DNA of 64,000 bases from Chamaecyparis obtusa (GCA_027943335.1 BSBK01002059.1:1243001-1307000); one strand, 5' to 3'. Positions 23,761 to 36,129 are shown, counted from the stretch's first letter. Notes: generated by a model from the sequence alone, not told the origin. Made by a program: numbers and translations.

Positions 23761-24419
23761 AATTCAGACAAGAAGGCTTGAAAAGGCAAGTTACAGGAAG
23801 GTTTTCAAACATGGAAAGTTCTAGCAGTGTAGTTCAGAAAATGAGCTCATAAGTAATTCAAATCAATAATCTCTCTTCACTACTCATAATTACTCATAAT
23901 TAATCATTCGTAAACTTTTTAAAAAGTGTCAAATCATGACAAGAAATGCAAGTACGACATCATAAAAGAATAAATAGAATAAACATAAATATTTTATAAA
24001 CATAATGATAAAAATGAGATAACTTCCCCCCAGCTAAATTAGTCAAGTGGTCCCACACTTGCACATGTGACAAGACGTATGAAAAGATTAGAAAAAAAAA
24101 TTAAAACTCCATACCTTGGAAAGTGTACGTACTTGAATTGATGTTGAGGTGGCAGTTGTTTCTATCCATGTAATGAAGAATAAATGAGATGGATGGGTCA
24201 AAGACATGAAATGAAATGAAATTTTATTATGGAGAAGAAACTTTTGTTAAGAAAGTGTTTATTATGAAAGTGATGAGAAATCTTAGAGTGAGGAAGGAAA
24301 ATGAGAGTAAAGCTCATTATGAGAGGCTGCAAGAAGTGTATCACCAGTGGAGGATGAAAATTACTACAAGAACTCTTCCTTACTCTGAGGTTTGTGATAT
24401 AACTTCAACCTGTGACCGT

Positions 24420-25792
24420 TTACTAATAACTTGAACTGAACTGGATCACTGTGGAAAGTTGGACCGTGCCATTTGGAAAGACTGCTATAATCTCACATGG
24501 TCCTAATCACCTAGTTTAAAATTTTCTTGGATTATGTTGATACTTGGAGTCATAGATGAGTGCCCAGTCACCAACAAAAAATATTTTATCCTTAACATAC
24601 TTTTCATGCCATTGCTTGCGCTAGTTTTGTATCAATTCTATGTTTAGTAGGGCAGATTTACACCATTCATCAAGAAAATTCAAGCTTAGTATCCACTCTT
24701 GCTATGCTACAATGAGATCCATACCAAGATCAAGAGCTATCCTCAGTGTCCTCTATTTGAATTGAATAGGCATAACTGTAGACCGAATGTATACAAGCTC
24801 AAAGGGTGTGAAACTAGTTGTAGATGTCTAGGTAGTTCGGTAGGTCCAAAGAGCTTCAAGAAGTCTTATGGCCCAATCTTTATTATGGATGGCTACTATT
24901 TTGGTGAGAGTAGATTCCAAATCCTGATTGGTAACTTCTACCTACCCATTAGCTTGAGGGTGATAAGGTGAGGATTTACCATTCCTTATATTATACTCCT
25001 CCATTAGGGCAGCGATCAAATTAGAAGTAAACTGAGGACCTTGATCAGATTGGATCTCCCTAGGTACCCCAAATCTTGTGAATATGAACTCATAAAGGAA
25101 TTTTGCAACATTTTTATCCCTTGGGTGCATAATAGGTTTAGCCTCAACCCACTTTGTTACATAATCAGTACATACAAGGATATAGGACTTATCTTGTGAA
25201 GATGGCTCAATAGGTCGACAAAGTCAATCCCCCATTTATCAAAGTGTGAAACAATTACCTATGGCTGTAGGAGAGTTTCATCTATCTTAGTAGGTCATCC
25301 CATGGATTGGCATTTGTCACATGTTTTGGTGTACTGAGAAACATCTTTGTGTAAACTGGGCCAATAGTAACCTATAGTCAATATCTTCAGTGCTATTCTT
25401 TTGGCAGCAAAATGTCCACCACAAGGTTCATCGTGACATGCCCTAAGGATATCATATGTTTCATCCTCCCTTATGCATCTTCTAGTTACTTGATTAGAAC
25501 CAGTATAAAATATGAATCCAAAAATCCATGAATGATTAAAGATCTTTTCAGCCAAGAGTCTTCTTTCTTTTGTAGAGAAATGAGCAGGTGTCTTACCAGT
25601 GGTGAGATAATTGCCAATATCGGCATACCAGGGATTGTGTGTAGAAAGTAGAAAGAGATGCTCATCAAGAAATTTTTTATCAATGGCTGCAAGATCATCA
25701 GGGACATGCAACTGAGAAAGAAAATATGCTACCTCATTAGCCTTACCAAGCTTGTCAACTATGGTGATGTCGAATTCATGCATAAGGAGCAA
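24420..25792 (-). pseudogene. Athila-like integrase
   Basis: The 165-residue frame at 25295-25792 ends in the zinc-binding HHCC domain (HDEPCGGHF, then CDKCQSMG). The core continues through a gap with stops to 24942-25130, with RFGVPREIQSDQGPQFTS for the second catalytic Asp and YHPQANG just before the expected Glu. C-terminal residues (an FELVYG-like FELVYI, then LGPCEIIAVFPNGTVQL) can be followed on the minus strand to about 24420. Several TAG stops interrupt it. 23761-24419 holds only small fragments. Confidence 0.85.
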
Positions 25793-27019
25793 CCGGTGAG
25801 CTAGTCATCCAAAGATCGTAGGCTTGTTCATGAGATACATAATAGAAGAATGATCAGTATGCACATAGATCTCATATCTAGTAATGTAGTGTCTAAATTT
25901 ATTTAGGGCATAGATGACTGCAAGAAGTTCTTTTTCAATGACAGTGTAATTAAACTCAGCACCTTGCAAATTTTTACTAATAAAGTAAATGGCATGCTCA
26001 ACAGAGTCCACCTCTTGACCAAGGAAAACACCAATAGCATAATCTGATGTGTCAGTATGAATGTGAAAAGGCAAGCTCCAGTTAGGTCCTCTCAACATGA
26101 GAGTTGTGGTGAGAACTTCCTTAATCTGCAAGAATGACTTTGCACACTCAGAGTCCCAAGCAAATTCAGCATCCTTCTTGAGCAAGTTATACAAGGGTGT
26201 TGCAAGATGACTAAAATCCTTTATGAACCTTCTATAATACCTAGTATGTCCAAGAAAAATCCTCACATCTTTTTTTTTTTCTGGGGTAGGCAATGTGCTA
26301 ATCACTTCAATCTTGGTAGGGTCCACTTGAATACCTTTGGAAGATATGAAATTCCCTAAGACAATCCCTTCATCCATCATCATGAAGCATTTCTTTCTAT
26401 TGAGAGAAAGGTTGTAATCATGACATCTTTGAAGAAATTTTTCCAAGTTTTCCTTAGCCTCATCAAAATTATGCCCATATGTGGTAAAGTCGTCCATGTA
26501 AATCTCCATGCAATCAGCAAAGATATCAGAGAATATACTTATCATAGCTCACTCAAAAGTGGAAGGAGCATTGCACAACCTAAAAGGTAACACTAAATAG
26601 GAAAATTTCCCCCATGGGCATGTGAATGTTGTCTTCTCCCGATCCTCAGGTCCTATCTGTATCTGATTATAACCACTGAACCGATCCAAAAAAGAGATGT
26701 ATTTCTTACTAGCCAGGTTATCAAGGACTTGGTCTATGAATGGCAATGGAAAGTGGTCCTTCTTAGCAGCTAAGTTAAGCTCCCTATAATCAACACAAAC
26801 TCTCCACTTCCCTCATTTGTTGGGTATGATAACAAGAGGGGAGACCCACTGACTATCAAAAATGGGATAAATGAAGCCAACATTTAACAACTTTTGCAAC
26901 TCATTCTTAACTATATCCCTTAGAGCTAGATGAACCCTTCTTTGAGGTTGATGGATAGGTCTAAATTCAGGACTGATATAGATTTTGTGAGTACAAAGTT
27001 TAGGATCTAGGCCTTTCAT
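25793..27019 (-). pseudogene. Athila-like reverse transcriptase and RNase H
   Basis: Three adjacent frames (26813-27019, 26549-26746, 25805-26545), separated by stops, make up the domain: SPEFRPIHQPQRR and VIIPNK at the N-terminus, FLDRFSGYNQIQI and FTCPWGKF in the palm, and the catalytic YMDDFTTYG just after 26500. RNase H motifs follow, including HTDTSDYAIGVFLGQ and a KELLAVIYALNKFRHY helix. The order continues directly into the integrase zinc finger. Confidence 0.92.
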
Positions 27020-27445
27020 GTCATTATAATCCCAAGCAAAAGCTTATTGATGCTCTTGTAGAAGCTGCAGGACAACTTTCTACTAAGAGAGTGACAAAGC
27101 ACTAGTCAAATTTAATTCTCATCCTAGACTAACTTCTAGCTTAATGACCTTTTCTACCATAGAAAACTGAGCAACTGAAAAAGACTCCATCTCATGAGGT
27201 AATAATGTATGAAGGAATTACGAAGTTTCTAAATACTATGGAACATTTGGAGGTGGTAACAAAGTTTCTAGAACACAATCTACTTGGGGACACATTTGGG
27301 AGTGCACTCCATACTCATTCATGATAATGGATGAAATTATTTAATCTTCTCCCCTAGAGGCTACAAATGGCTCCCTAGATATCATCATTAACTAGCGGAT
27401 TGAATTGACCTCAGGTTCAACATCACCCAAGTCTGACCAAACTAT

Positions 27446-27898
27446 CTAGTCATCTTGTAATAAAGGTTGAGCTGGAGAATATAGAGTCAAATTCTTAGTG
27501 TTGACTCCATTGGATATAGTCATTTTTCCTAATCGACAAGCTATATAGGCATCTACAGTATCCAACCATGGCCTGCTTAGAATTATTGGATACCTTCCCA
27601 TGTTAGCCTTTAGAGAGAGGACAAAAAAGTCAACTAGATACTCCCAAGAATTCAAGGTGACTATGAAATCCTCTACCATCCCATCAAGTGTAATGGTGGA
27701 ACTATCAGAAAGTTGAAGGACGGTTGGGGTTTCCCTAAGACCAATGATATGCAACTGAGACATTACTTCCTTGGTCATGAGATTTATGGAGGCACCTAAG
27801 TCAACTAGAGCATTTTGAACTTGTATTCCTTGAATAGCAACTATAACCACAGGGCTACCAGGATTAGAATACTTTGGAACTATCAATTTCTCCAACAT
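27446..27898 (-). CDS. Athila-like aspartic protease segment
   Basis: An open frame of 150 residues with ALVDLGASINLM near residues 30-41. The D-L-G triad with following ASIN is the form seen in plant Athila-type proteases. The ILSRPWLDT block near residue 104 is the second conserved protease motif. It lies between gag and reverse transcriptase as expected. It is a piece of a once longer polyprotein: stops flank it on both sides. Confidence 0.85.
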   Translation of the reverse strand: MLEKLIVPKYSNPGSPVVIVAIQGIQVQNALVDLGASINLMTKEVMSQLHIIGLRETPTVLQLSDSSTITLDGMVEDFIVTLNSWEYLVDFFVLSLKANMGRYPIILSRPWLDTVDAYIACRLGKMTISNGVNTKNLTLYSPAQPLLQDD

Positions 27899-28299
27899 TA
27901 GGTCAGATAACTATCCTAGGACATGTATGGTTTTGGGATCCTTTTTCTTCCTCCTGAGCTATTTTATACAGGCTTCCTTGATCACTTTAGTATATGCAGG
28001 CACTTCTTTTATGGCATCTAATAGGGGTATTTTAACTATCATTTTCTTTAGTTGGGTAAACAAGTCCAATACTGCTTGGTTCTCCATTTGCTTAGCTTGT
28101 TCCTCCAACCGATGAGGAAATGGGGGTTCTTGAGCTGCAGGAGAGGAAGGGTCTATTGGCAGTTTAGCTGGTTCTACTAAGGCATCCTCAAATTCAATGA
28201 TGATAGGCTACTGTGGTGAAGAAAGGGTTGTACCTAATCTTAATTGGATATTATTCAAGGAAATAACATAGCTCTGCTATTGTATTGCAGGCTTAGTAC

Positions 28300-29851
28300 T
28301 GTTGGAATTAGGGGTAGGCTGAGCAGGTAGTTTAGTATATTTAGGGGAAGTAGTGTTGGCTATAGGAGGAGGCATTAGAGCCTACTACTGAGGTGGTGAC
28401 ATCAAGGCTTGGTGACCTGATTGGTTCATCCAATTGTGTGGTTGTTGCCACCCTTGCTGAGGCTATTACCAGGGTTGCTGAGGTTGTTGCCAACCCTGGT
28501 GAGGCTACTGCCAGCCCTGGTGAGGTTGCTGCCAACCTTGCTAAAGTTGTTACCAACCTTGATAAGGCTATTTCCATCCTTGCTGAGGTTGTTGCCAACC
28601 TTGTTGAGGCTGTTGCCAACTATTATACCCACTAAAACCACTATGTTGTTGATTTTGCCAATTATTATTATTATTAAAATTTTGAAGAGGATCTTGGGGA
28701 ATACTTGGTCTCTAAGCCCATGGTCACCTTTGAGAAATGTAAAGTACCTCTCCATTCTCATTGATGGCCTTAAAATCAATGGGCATAGGTTGGGACTCTA
28801 GGTGTGCAACAGATTTGGACCGACAATTCTTTTTCTTCTCCCTACAGTGTGGACAATACTCGACTAGCATAGCATTAGCACTAGCTTCATCTTTCTTTAT
28901 TCTTACCTGCATGGTATCTAGCTATGTTCCAACATCATTGATGATGTCTTGCTTAAAGTCAAGCAACAAATTAGATAGCTCCATTTTTTATACTCTTGAA
29001 CCACCATTGGACTTATGTAGTAAGTCTCTCAATCCTCTTCCATTCTTGACTGTAGCTCTAGAATAGTTCACACATATATCCTTTATGTCTACCCAAGCTT
29101 TCTAAGTAATATCACCTCCTTCCATGAGGTCGAGGGCATGTATACTTCCATCACCCAAACCTTTCAGAAAAAGATTTTTCTGGGAGTCTGCATTCAGATT
29201 ATGCTGTGTATTTCATTGTAGGTTGAACATGAACCTAGAGAGATAATCCTCTAGGGTTTCATCATCTCTCTGAGAGATTTTTAAAATGTCATCTCCTTTT
29301 AGGTCTCTTCCTCTGCAATAGTCCTTGCACTTTGTAAGAAATAGATTGCTCATCCCAGGCCAATCTTGTAAAGTGTTGGAACCCAGGCTCATGAACCATC
29401 GCAAATCAACTTCCTTCAAAGTAGAGGGAAACAACTTCAGCTTATGAGAATCAGTTGAGTATTCATAGCTCCTACAAAGTATGTTGAATTCAAAGAGAAA
29501 CATCTCAAGATCTTTTGTGATGAGGCCATAGAATTTTGGAACCGCAGAAAAATGTATATTCTTAAAGTTTTAGTTAACTTGCTAATTAGGAATAGGAAAA
29601 GGGAAGGTAGGCTAGGCCAATATTGGTTGATTTTTAGGTTCAGCAAACAAGTCATTCAAATGGTAAGATTCCTCTAAGGTTGTAGGTGAAGGCAATTTTT
29701 CATAGGCATCTGCAAATACATTCTGAAATGGTTCTTCTTCTTGTATGTTCTCAATGTGGGATTCTTTAGATTCTTGATTAAAAACCTCAAATGGTTCTAC
29801 TTGGATAATATTAGGAAGAAATCTCCCAAGATGATCCCTATGTCTATGCAT
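28300..29851 (-). pseudogene. Athila-like gag
   Basis: An ATG at 29851 opens MHRHRDHLGRFLP. The capsid part is clearest in 29213-29503, with LKLFPSTLKEVDLRWFMSL, and ISQRDDETLEDYLSRF. Further frames reach a CPHCREKKKNC segment (28724-28912), a possible but non-standard metal-binding site. The C-terminus is a Gln/Pro/Trp repeat (28430-28620). TAG stops interrupt it at several places. Confidence 0.8.
28430..28625 (-). repeat. 21-bp tandem repeat in gag coding a QQPQQGW-type heptapeptide
   Basis: Phrases such as GGTTGTTGCCAACCTTG recur about every 21 bases. On the minus strand they encode GWQQPHQ/GWQQPQQ, with some Gln codons now TAG. Plus-strand ORFs over this block are shadows. Confidence 0.8.
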
Positions 29852-29910
29852 ACAAATAATGCAGAATGAAAACTAACTTAATGACTTTTGGGTTAAACTA
29901 AATTGACACC

Positions 29911-29930
29911 ATCCCTAGCAATGATGCCAA
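29911..29930 (-). other. Primer binding site of the Athila-like element
   Basis: Minus strand TTGGCATCATTGCTAGGGAT follows the LTR after a few bases. It resembles a decayed TGGCGCCGTTGCCGGGG site, the type used by Athila elements. Confidence 0.7.
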
Positions 29931-29933
29931 AAA

Positions 29934-30980
29934 TGGTTGGTCGGAATAATACTCTAGTAACTTCAAGGATTGGACACCCTTAAACAGTGATTCATTGCTT
30001 AAACTTATCACATATCTACTTGAAATATCAAACTAGACTTCATTTAAAAAATCAATCCGAAAACGTGAACTTGAGATGGTGGCTGCAAGGTCTATGCTTT
30101 AGTTCTCTTCAAAAGTCATCACTACTAAAGTAAAGGTATTGCTGCAGGAAATTTATAATAAGAATTGAAACTATAACGTAACTCACAACTTGAAGGAAAT
30201 ACTCAATAGTAAACTAGTAATGCTTCAAAAGTAAACCTATGCTGCAGGAAATAGCTGATGGTTCTACTACCAATGGTTGTAGGAGCAACAATGCTTATCA
30301 ACTTCAAAGAAACTTAACTAAGTCCTACTTGAACATGAATAGAGAATTCACCTCCCGCATGGGCCCCCAAGGAAGTGCGAATGGATTTAAAACTTAGATG
30401 TTGAAATTTGGAACTATCATATATTCATTAACAAAACATAAGTACAAACTAGAATATCAAAGTGTATTCACTTTGTTCCTAGATTACAATATAAACTCCT
30501 CGAAAACATCTAACTAAATCAAAATCATAAGTTCTAGGTTATTTAAAAGCAATTGAGAAAATAGAACACCTAAAAACTAGGTCCTTCATTACATAGCATA
30601 ACAACTTCAATTATAGGAATGACACCATCATTTATACAAGAGGATAAACCATATTTAGTGTCTCAATAATATAGGAACACCGATAACTAGATTGACTCAG
30701 TCTATGTTATCAACCGCAAGGTTATGGAAGTAGTGGAGCCATGATAAATTTTGGAAATAGTTATTCGCCTTGAAGAGACACTTCATCTTTGAGTCCTTAC
30801 TCCTTGCTGACTTATTCTTCTCCTGCAAAAAGTTAGCATAACAAAATTTGCAAACAAATCCAAGGCAAAGATTTATAATAAGTTTCCCTACTTTAACGCA
30901 TGCTTGTCACACAACTGCAGGAACACTACCCATTAACACTAGAGAAGAGAAATACCAGATTTTCATCATAATGTCCATTA

Positions 30981-31037
<57 letters not shown>

Positions 31038-31187
31038 GTATTTTCCTTTAGTGTCAAAAGTATTAGATATACACATGGCTAAAGCATATAAACATAAAAG
31101 TCTGCATAATGTTAATGAAAACCATAAGATATTTAAGTCTAGACTTAGTAAATCATAAATAAAACAACCCATAAACTAGACTCATCA
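29934..31187 (-). repeat. 5' LTR of the Athila-like element
   Basis: TG...CA ends, bordered on the right by TSD cacat. It contains a short TA microsatellite near 30983-31035. The ORF at 30848-31051 is LTR sequence. Confidence 0.92.
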
Positions 31188-31219
31188 CACATGTCATAAG
31201 TAATATAACTAATTTCATC
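31188..31219 (+). repeat. TSD and continuation of the third 149-bp repeat copy
   Basis: cacat (31188-31192) repeats the TSD. GTCATAAGTAATATAAC onward continues the copy cut at 19524, and the match ends about 31219. Confidence 0.85.
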
Positions 31220-31449
31220 AAAGCATACATAAAATCTTTAACTAATATGAAATCTATAAAAATCATTGAATAATCAAAGTATACATATAAAATTCTATAT
31301 ATTAAAACCATTGAACCATCAAATAGGTTCATCATATATCAACAAATTATAGTCCATCATATGTTTAAATATATAAACAAAGTATAATGAAATTTAATCC
31401 AGAGATATCAAGTAGGTCCTAACACAAGAAATAAGTATACATAATATTA

Positions 31450-33681
31450 CTTTTTAGACCAACTCAAGTGGTTCAGACCTTTCATGGAGAAATGGATGTG
31501 GCAACTACTAGTCTCCACTTACGACGTCCACATTGAGATTTAACTATATGAAGATAAATGGATGTGGCAACTACTAGGTGACTATATTGAAACACCTTAT
31601 TGTCTAGTTCGTAATCAACAAAGTGAATACCATGTTGAATTACTTTGATTTTCTTGAAATATGTTCCCTCTAAAACAACTGAACCTACAGGTCACAAATT
31701 TTAACAATATATAAATTTAAACAAACTCAATTTGAAATTTGTTAAAAGGTTGAAATTAAAAATTTACAAATTGAGTTCAATATATTGATGTAAACCATAT
31801 AAAACCCTATGGGGAACAACATTCCATCACTTTCTTTAGGTTCAAGTAACTTCATCCTCTTTGCAGTACAATGCAATAAATAATAACCAACTCCTTCTAC
31901 ATTTCCATGCTCAACAATCACTGCAAAGACATCTCTTGCACAGTAAATTTATATATACGTGTGTGAGATCTTAAAATACATACTTACTCCAATCTATAGA
32001 TCTACCTATATCTATCTATACATGCAACTCAATGTACCATATAATGTGAAATATATATACTTACCAATTTTGACCAATCCCGAGATATGATCGTAATCAG
32101 TAGAAATCAAAGGAACATCATCAAAGTTTTTATCTTCATCCCTATCCAATGTATCAGTAACAACTAGTGGCACTACATTCCATGTGCCTACATATCCACG
32201 ATCTTGATTGATACATTCCTCATAATTGTCAGCAATGCAATGACAACAAAAGCATGAGTAGTCCCTAGTGTTCAACATCCAATTGCAATAATTCATACTC
32301 ATAAATGAATGCAAAGATCACATCTTTTCTATCCTATTGCAACCATGCATAATTTTTCTATCCACACCTGAACAAATGCATATATAATACATTCTATATA
32401 AATATAATTTGAATAAAAAATATCATAGAAATTTTAAACACTTTCAAATAATTTAAAAATGTGTGCATACCTTTTATCTCCCAAAATTTTCTATATGGCA
32501 CCACCTGAGTCAATCCTAATGATGTGTCATTCTCATTTGGTGCAAAATGTGTCTTTCACAATTCAACCACATCATGTACATTTTTTATATGCACTCCCTT
32601 ATAATTTATTTGATACTTTCGTATAACACATTTGATGCAAGCTCCGGCACCATCATGTTCACCTTTTCCATGTCCACTCTCAAAGAAACTCCATAAATGT
32701 GGTATGTTTTCATTACGATGATATCTACATAGTGCATACAATGGTCTCGATGATTTGAATTGTGCAACACATCCATCTGAACAAACATAATGTTTATCAA
32801 TTTTTATACCTCTTTCTTTTAAATTTTCAACAAACATCTTGAAGCAGTGTTCCACATAATGAATGTCATGCTCTTTATCATCACTTATATAAAAATAATA
32901 TTCCTTCTTGATGACTCATGCTTCAAATGTGCTTTGAATACCATCCAAATCTAATTGTGTGTGTCGATAACACACATGTACCATAATAGTAATTTTCTCT
33001 AAAAAATAGTATTCTGACTGAATTTTCTTTTAATGAACAAAAGAATAATTTTCTGCAAAATCAACAACTGATATAATAGCTCCAAGTGGGAAATTGTCTC
33101 TCAGTGTTTGAAATTGTTGTGCTTGCCACTTTGCAAAAAAAGCATGATGAATGTAGGGTTGAATCAATTTTTTAAATTTTCCCATAAATACTCCAACATT
33201 TATCTCCTTTTTAACATATTCTAACCTTTTGGATTCTTTCCCAAACCATAAGTGTCTAGTAGGAGGAGCCTTTTCAAAACCATTAGTGTCTTCTACAAAC
33301 TTTCAAAAAACCTGATAGTGGAGATCAAATTCAATATGATAATGACAACAACAATTTTCAAACACTTTTTTTTTCCTTATATAATATGGCTTCAATCTTT
33401 CAAACAATGTTTGCCCAATCTTTATATTAGGATTTGAACTACAAAATGACACATCCATTTCATGTTGTGTTGTGTCCAACCAATGTTTTGTATGATATTC
33501 ATATTAATTAGCTAAAATTCTATGTCTGAGAACATCTCTAGTGTTTGATGAAGGACGTGTATTATCATTCCAAAATGATGTGACCAAATTTTTTGTTCCT
33601 TCATCAATCCTATCAGAACGAGGAGCTCTACACATGATTGCCCAATTGCCTTCCAAGGTGCTATCATCCAAAAGTATTCTC
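31450..33681 (-). pseudogene. DDE-like transposase of the DNA transposon, central and C-terminal exons
   Basis: Reading leftward from 33681: an N-terminal part with WAIMCRAPRSDRIDE, then VVDFAENYSF near 33070 (candidate first Asp), a 99-residue open frame at 32556-32855 with CSDGCVAQFKS (second Asp) and FFESGHGKGEHDGAGA (candidate third acidic residue plus a His/Gly loop). A TGA at 32556 precedes a few more residues and a GTATGC donor near 32471. The next exon lies at about 32065-32370 (Cys/His-rich near its start) with a GTAAG donor at 32061-32064. Later exons near 31790-31940 and 31450-31685 give a HFVDYELDNKVFQYSHLVVA-type C-terminus. The signature DFAENY / SDGC..QFK / SGHGKG marks a transposase, but I cannot name its superfamily. 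Confidence 0.7.
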
Positions 33682-33986
33682 TGTTACCATGTTAGATTTG
33701 ACAAACACAAATCATCCCAAGAACACCTGCATGCAAGACTGTCACAAAGAAGAAGCAAAAAGATAGAAAGCTATGGCGACCAAAAGGCCAGAGACTGCAA
33801 AACCATGTTGCAAGAAAAATCTTCTATTAACCAAAATGAAAATAATACAATCTAATCTCCTTATTGAAATGAAAGAAGTGAATCCTTATAAAAGGAAACA
33901 CGAAACCCTAAAGGCTAAAACCCTAAAGAATTATAAAGCGCCTAAGTGAAACTTAAGCCTAGAGTATGATAAACTAATAATTAAAT
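33682..33986 (-). repeat. Inverted LTR copy
   Basis: Reverse complement of the LTR body plus five bases of primer binding site (TACCA at 33685-33689). The inner 130 bases (33855-33986) match the sense copy perfectly, while the outer part differs at many sites. The short ORF at 33541-33855 runs into it. Confidence 0.9.
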
Positions 33987-33987
33987 C

Positions 33988-34286
33988 ATTTAATTATTAG
34001 TTTATCATACTCTAGGCTTAAGTTTCACTTAGGCGCTTTATAATTCTTTAGGGTTTTAGCCTTTAGGGTTTCGTGTTTCCTTTTATAAGGATTCACTTCT
34101 TTCATTTCAATAAGGAGATTGTATTGTAATTTCATTTTGTTAATAGAAGCTTTTTCTATCACAATGATTTTCCTGTCTCTGGCCTTTTGGCCGCCATAGC
34201 TTCTGGCTTCTCTTCTGTCTTCATTCTTGTAGCAGTCTTTGCATGCAGGTGTTCTTGGGAAGATTTGATGGTTATCAAATCTAACA
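33988..34286 (+). repeat. 5' LTR body (sense)
   Basis: Ends ATCTAACA and lacks the first 34 or so bases of the 3' LTR. It differs from the 3' LTR at only a few positions. Confidence 0.9.
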
Positions 34287-34300
34287 TGGTATCAGAGCCA
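34287..34300 (+). other. Primer binding site of the small LTR element
   Basis: TGGTATCAGAGCCA, the standard initiator Met tRNA complement, starts immediately after the LTR end. Confidence 0.92.
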
Positions 34301-36129
34301 TCTTGCTGCTCGCTGTTCGTGTTTTGTTGAAGTGATTCAGATGCAGGAGGGTTTCAAAAAATTTTAGTTCTGGTACTCTCTGCAAGACGTTATTTTTTGT
34401 TTCTTTTTTGCTTGCAAAAAAGAAAAAAAAAATTTTGGGGGTATTTTGAGCAAAAACGGATGCCACCATTGCGTCCGGAAGGTTCGAGATAGCCAGAATC
34501 CATATAAAACTTGTCCATTTTGGACACAGTGGCATCTGAGGCAAAATTTTTTTGCATACCAGGACCGTACGGCCCTGGCACGCACTCCGAGGCGGGTACA
34601 CACGGCGATTTTTTTTTTTTAAAAAAATATTTTGGAGCGCCGCCCAGCGGCCACCTCCGCGCCGCCCAGCAGCAACCGCAGCCGCGGCCACCGCCCGAGC
34701 GGCCACCGCAGCCGCGGCCCCCGCCACTGCCGCAGCCACGGCCCCCGCCACCGCGCCACCCGCGGCCCACCCAGCTGCCGCCCACCCCGGCTCCGCCACA
34801 GCTCCGCCAACTTCCGGCTCCGCCGCCCTCCGCGGCCCCGCTCCGCTGGCTCCTCCGCCCGGTCGCCCCTGCGGCCGCTCCGCCCCCCGGCCCACAGCCG
34901 CCACCTCCTGCGCCGCTCCGGTGCTCCGCTCCGCCGGTGGCGGGAGTTTTAAACCCCTGCGGGCCTCAGCGGCCGGTCCTATGACCGACCAGGAGCTCCA
35001 GCTCCAGCCCCCTGCATGCGCCATGCGCCCAGGGGCTTTGTAATTCCAGCCCCCGGGGCTTAAAAATATATTTTTTTTGTCCTTTTAGAGCTTTTTCTAG
35101 GGGTAGCTGGGTTTTTTGGCCGTATCTGGAGCATACGGGGGCCTTTTTCGGACTTCTTTATATCGTCGGAAAGCTCTTTCCGAGCTCTTTCTGATGAAAG
35201 AGGTTAGGGTTTTGGGTTCTGCCATTTCAATAGCTTTTTTTGATGTTGAAGTCTGATGTCTGTTTTTGCCTTCCGGGAGTCATATCTGGCTCATCCGGAC
35301 TCTTTTTTCGGCAAATGAGATATCGTCGGAAAGCTGATTCTATGTAATATTCAGTGGCAGAAGTATTTCTTCCAGATTCTACTCCAGGTTTTCACTCCTC
35401 CAAGTTATGTAGTTTATGCCCTCTGGTGGTGTGCTTGGTTCTACAGGTCCGGGGATCTCTTCTTCTGGTTTCTTAGTGCACTCTTCTTTCTGACTTCTGA
35501 GCTTGCATGCTCTTTCTGATGTATCTTTGTTCTGTAAACGCACTGAGATAAAGTGCCCTCTTCTGCATTTCTGGGATCTTTTTCACCTGGTTCAGTTTTA
35601 GTATTCGCACTCAGTTATAAAGTGCCATGAGGGGATTCTGATGCATTTGCCACTATAGGCGCATCCACTCTTATCAAGTGAGCGTACCTTCCATGACATT
35701 AGCCCATGTAGACTGTGTCTATGACACCGCCCTTTATCCTGTGTGTGTGCTTCTGTTGCACTGTTGGTGTTCCTGGTTCTTCTTCTGCAGCTGTTTCTGG
35801 TACTGCATTTCAGTGTTCCTGTCACCTCTCCCAGTTCATCATTATGGGGGGGTTCACCTGTTGGTTCTATTGCTTCCTGGTTCGATTGATCAGCTCTTCA
35901 GACACTTGTCTTCTCTACCTGGTCATGCACTTCAGTGGGGGTTCCAGCAGTATCTTCTGACAGAGTTTTCAGACATGCTTCAGAGGAGTTTCTTGCTCTC
36001 TTCTTGTTCCTTTCTCTGGGACATCTTTTGCTTTATGTTTGGGTACCTGATCAGGCCTAGTTGCCGAGACCCATCTTTCCTGCTTTCTGCAGTAGTTTAG
36101 CTTTTTTTGCTTCTCCCTAAGTTACACTT
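34301..36129 (+). other. Interior of the small LTR element, no recognised gene
   Basis: 34630-35040 is a GC-rich, CpG-rich stretch open in several frames on both strands, giving Ala/Pro/Arg-rich translations that look like low complexity, not a protein. Two similar phrases with ATATCGTCGGAAAGCT (near 35160 and 35323) show an internal duplication. 35400-36100 is C/T-rich with short ORFs (35678-36100 longest, 140 residues) that I do not recognise. Confidence 0.6.

Noticed and set aside
34287..34300. Possible tRNA gene fragments at TGGTATCAGAGC sites
   Set aside because: Only the short complement of the tRNA 3' end is present next to LTR ends. No tRNA body can be folded, so these are primer binding sites.
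34281..35043. Overlapping Ala/Pro/Arg-rich ORFs of up to 247 residues
   Set aside because: Several frames on both strands are open together in GC-rich low-complexity DNA. There is no conserved motif.
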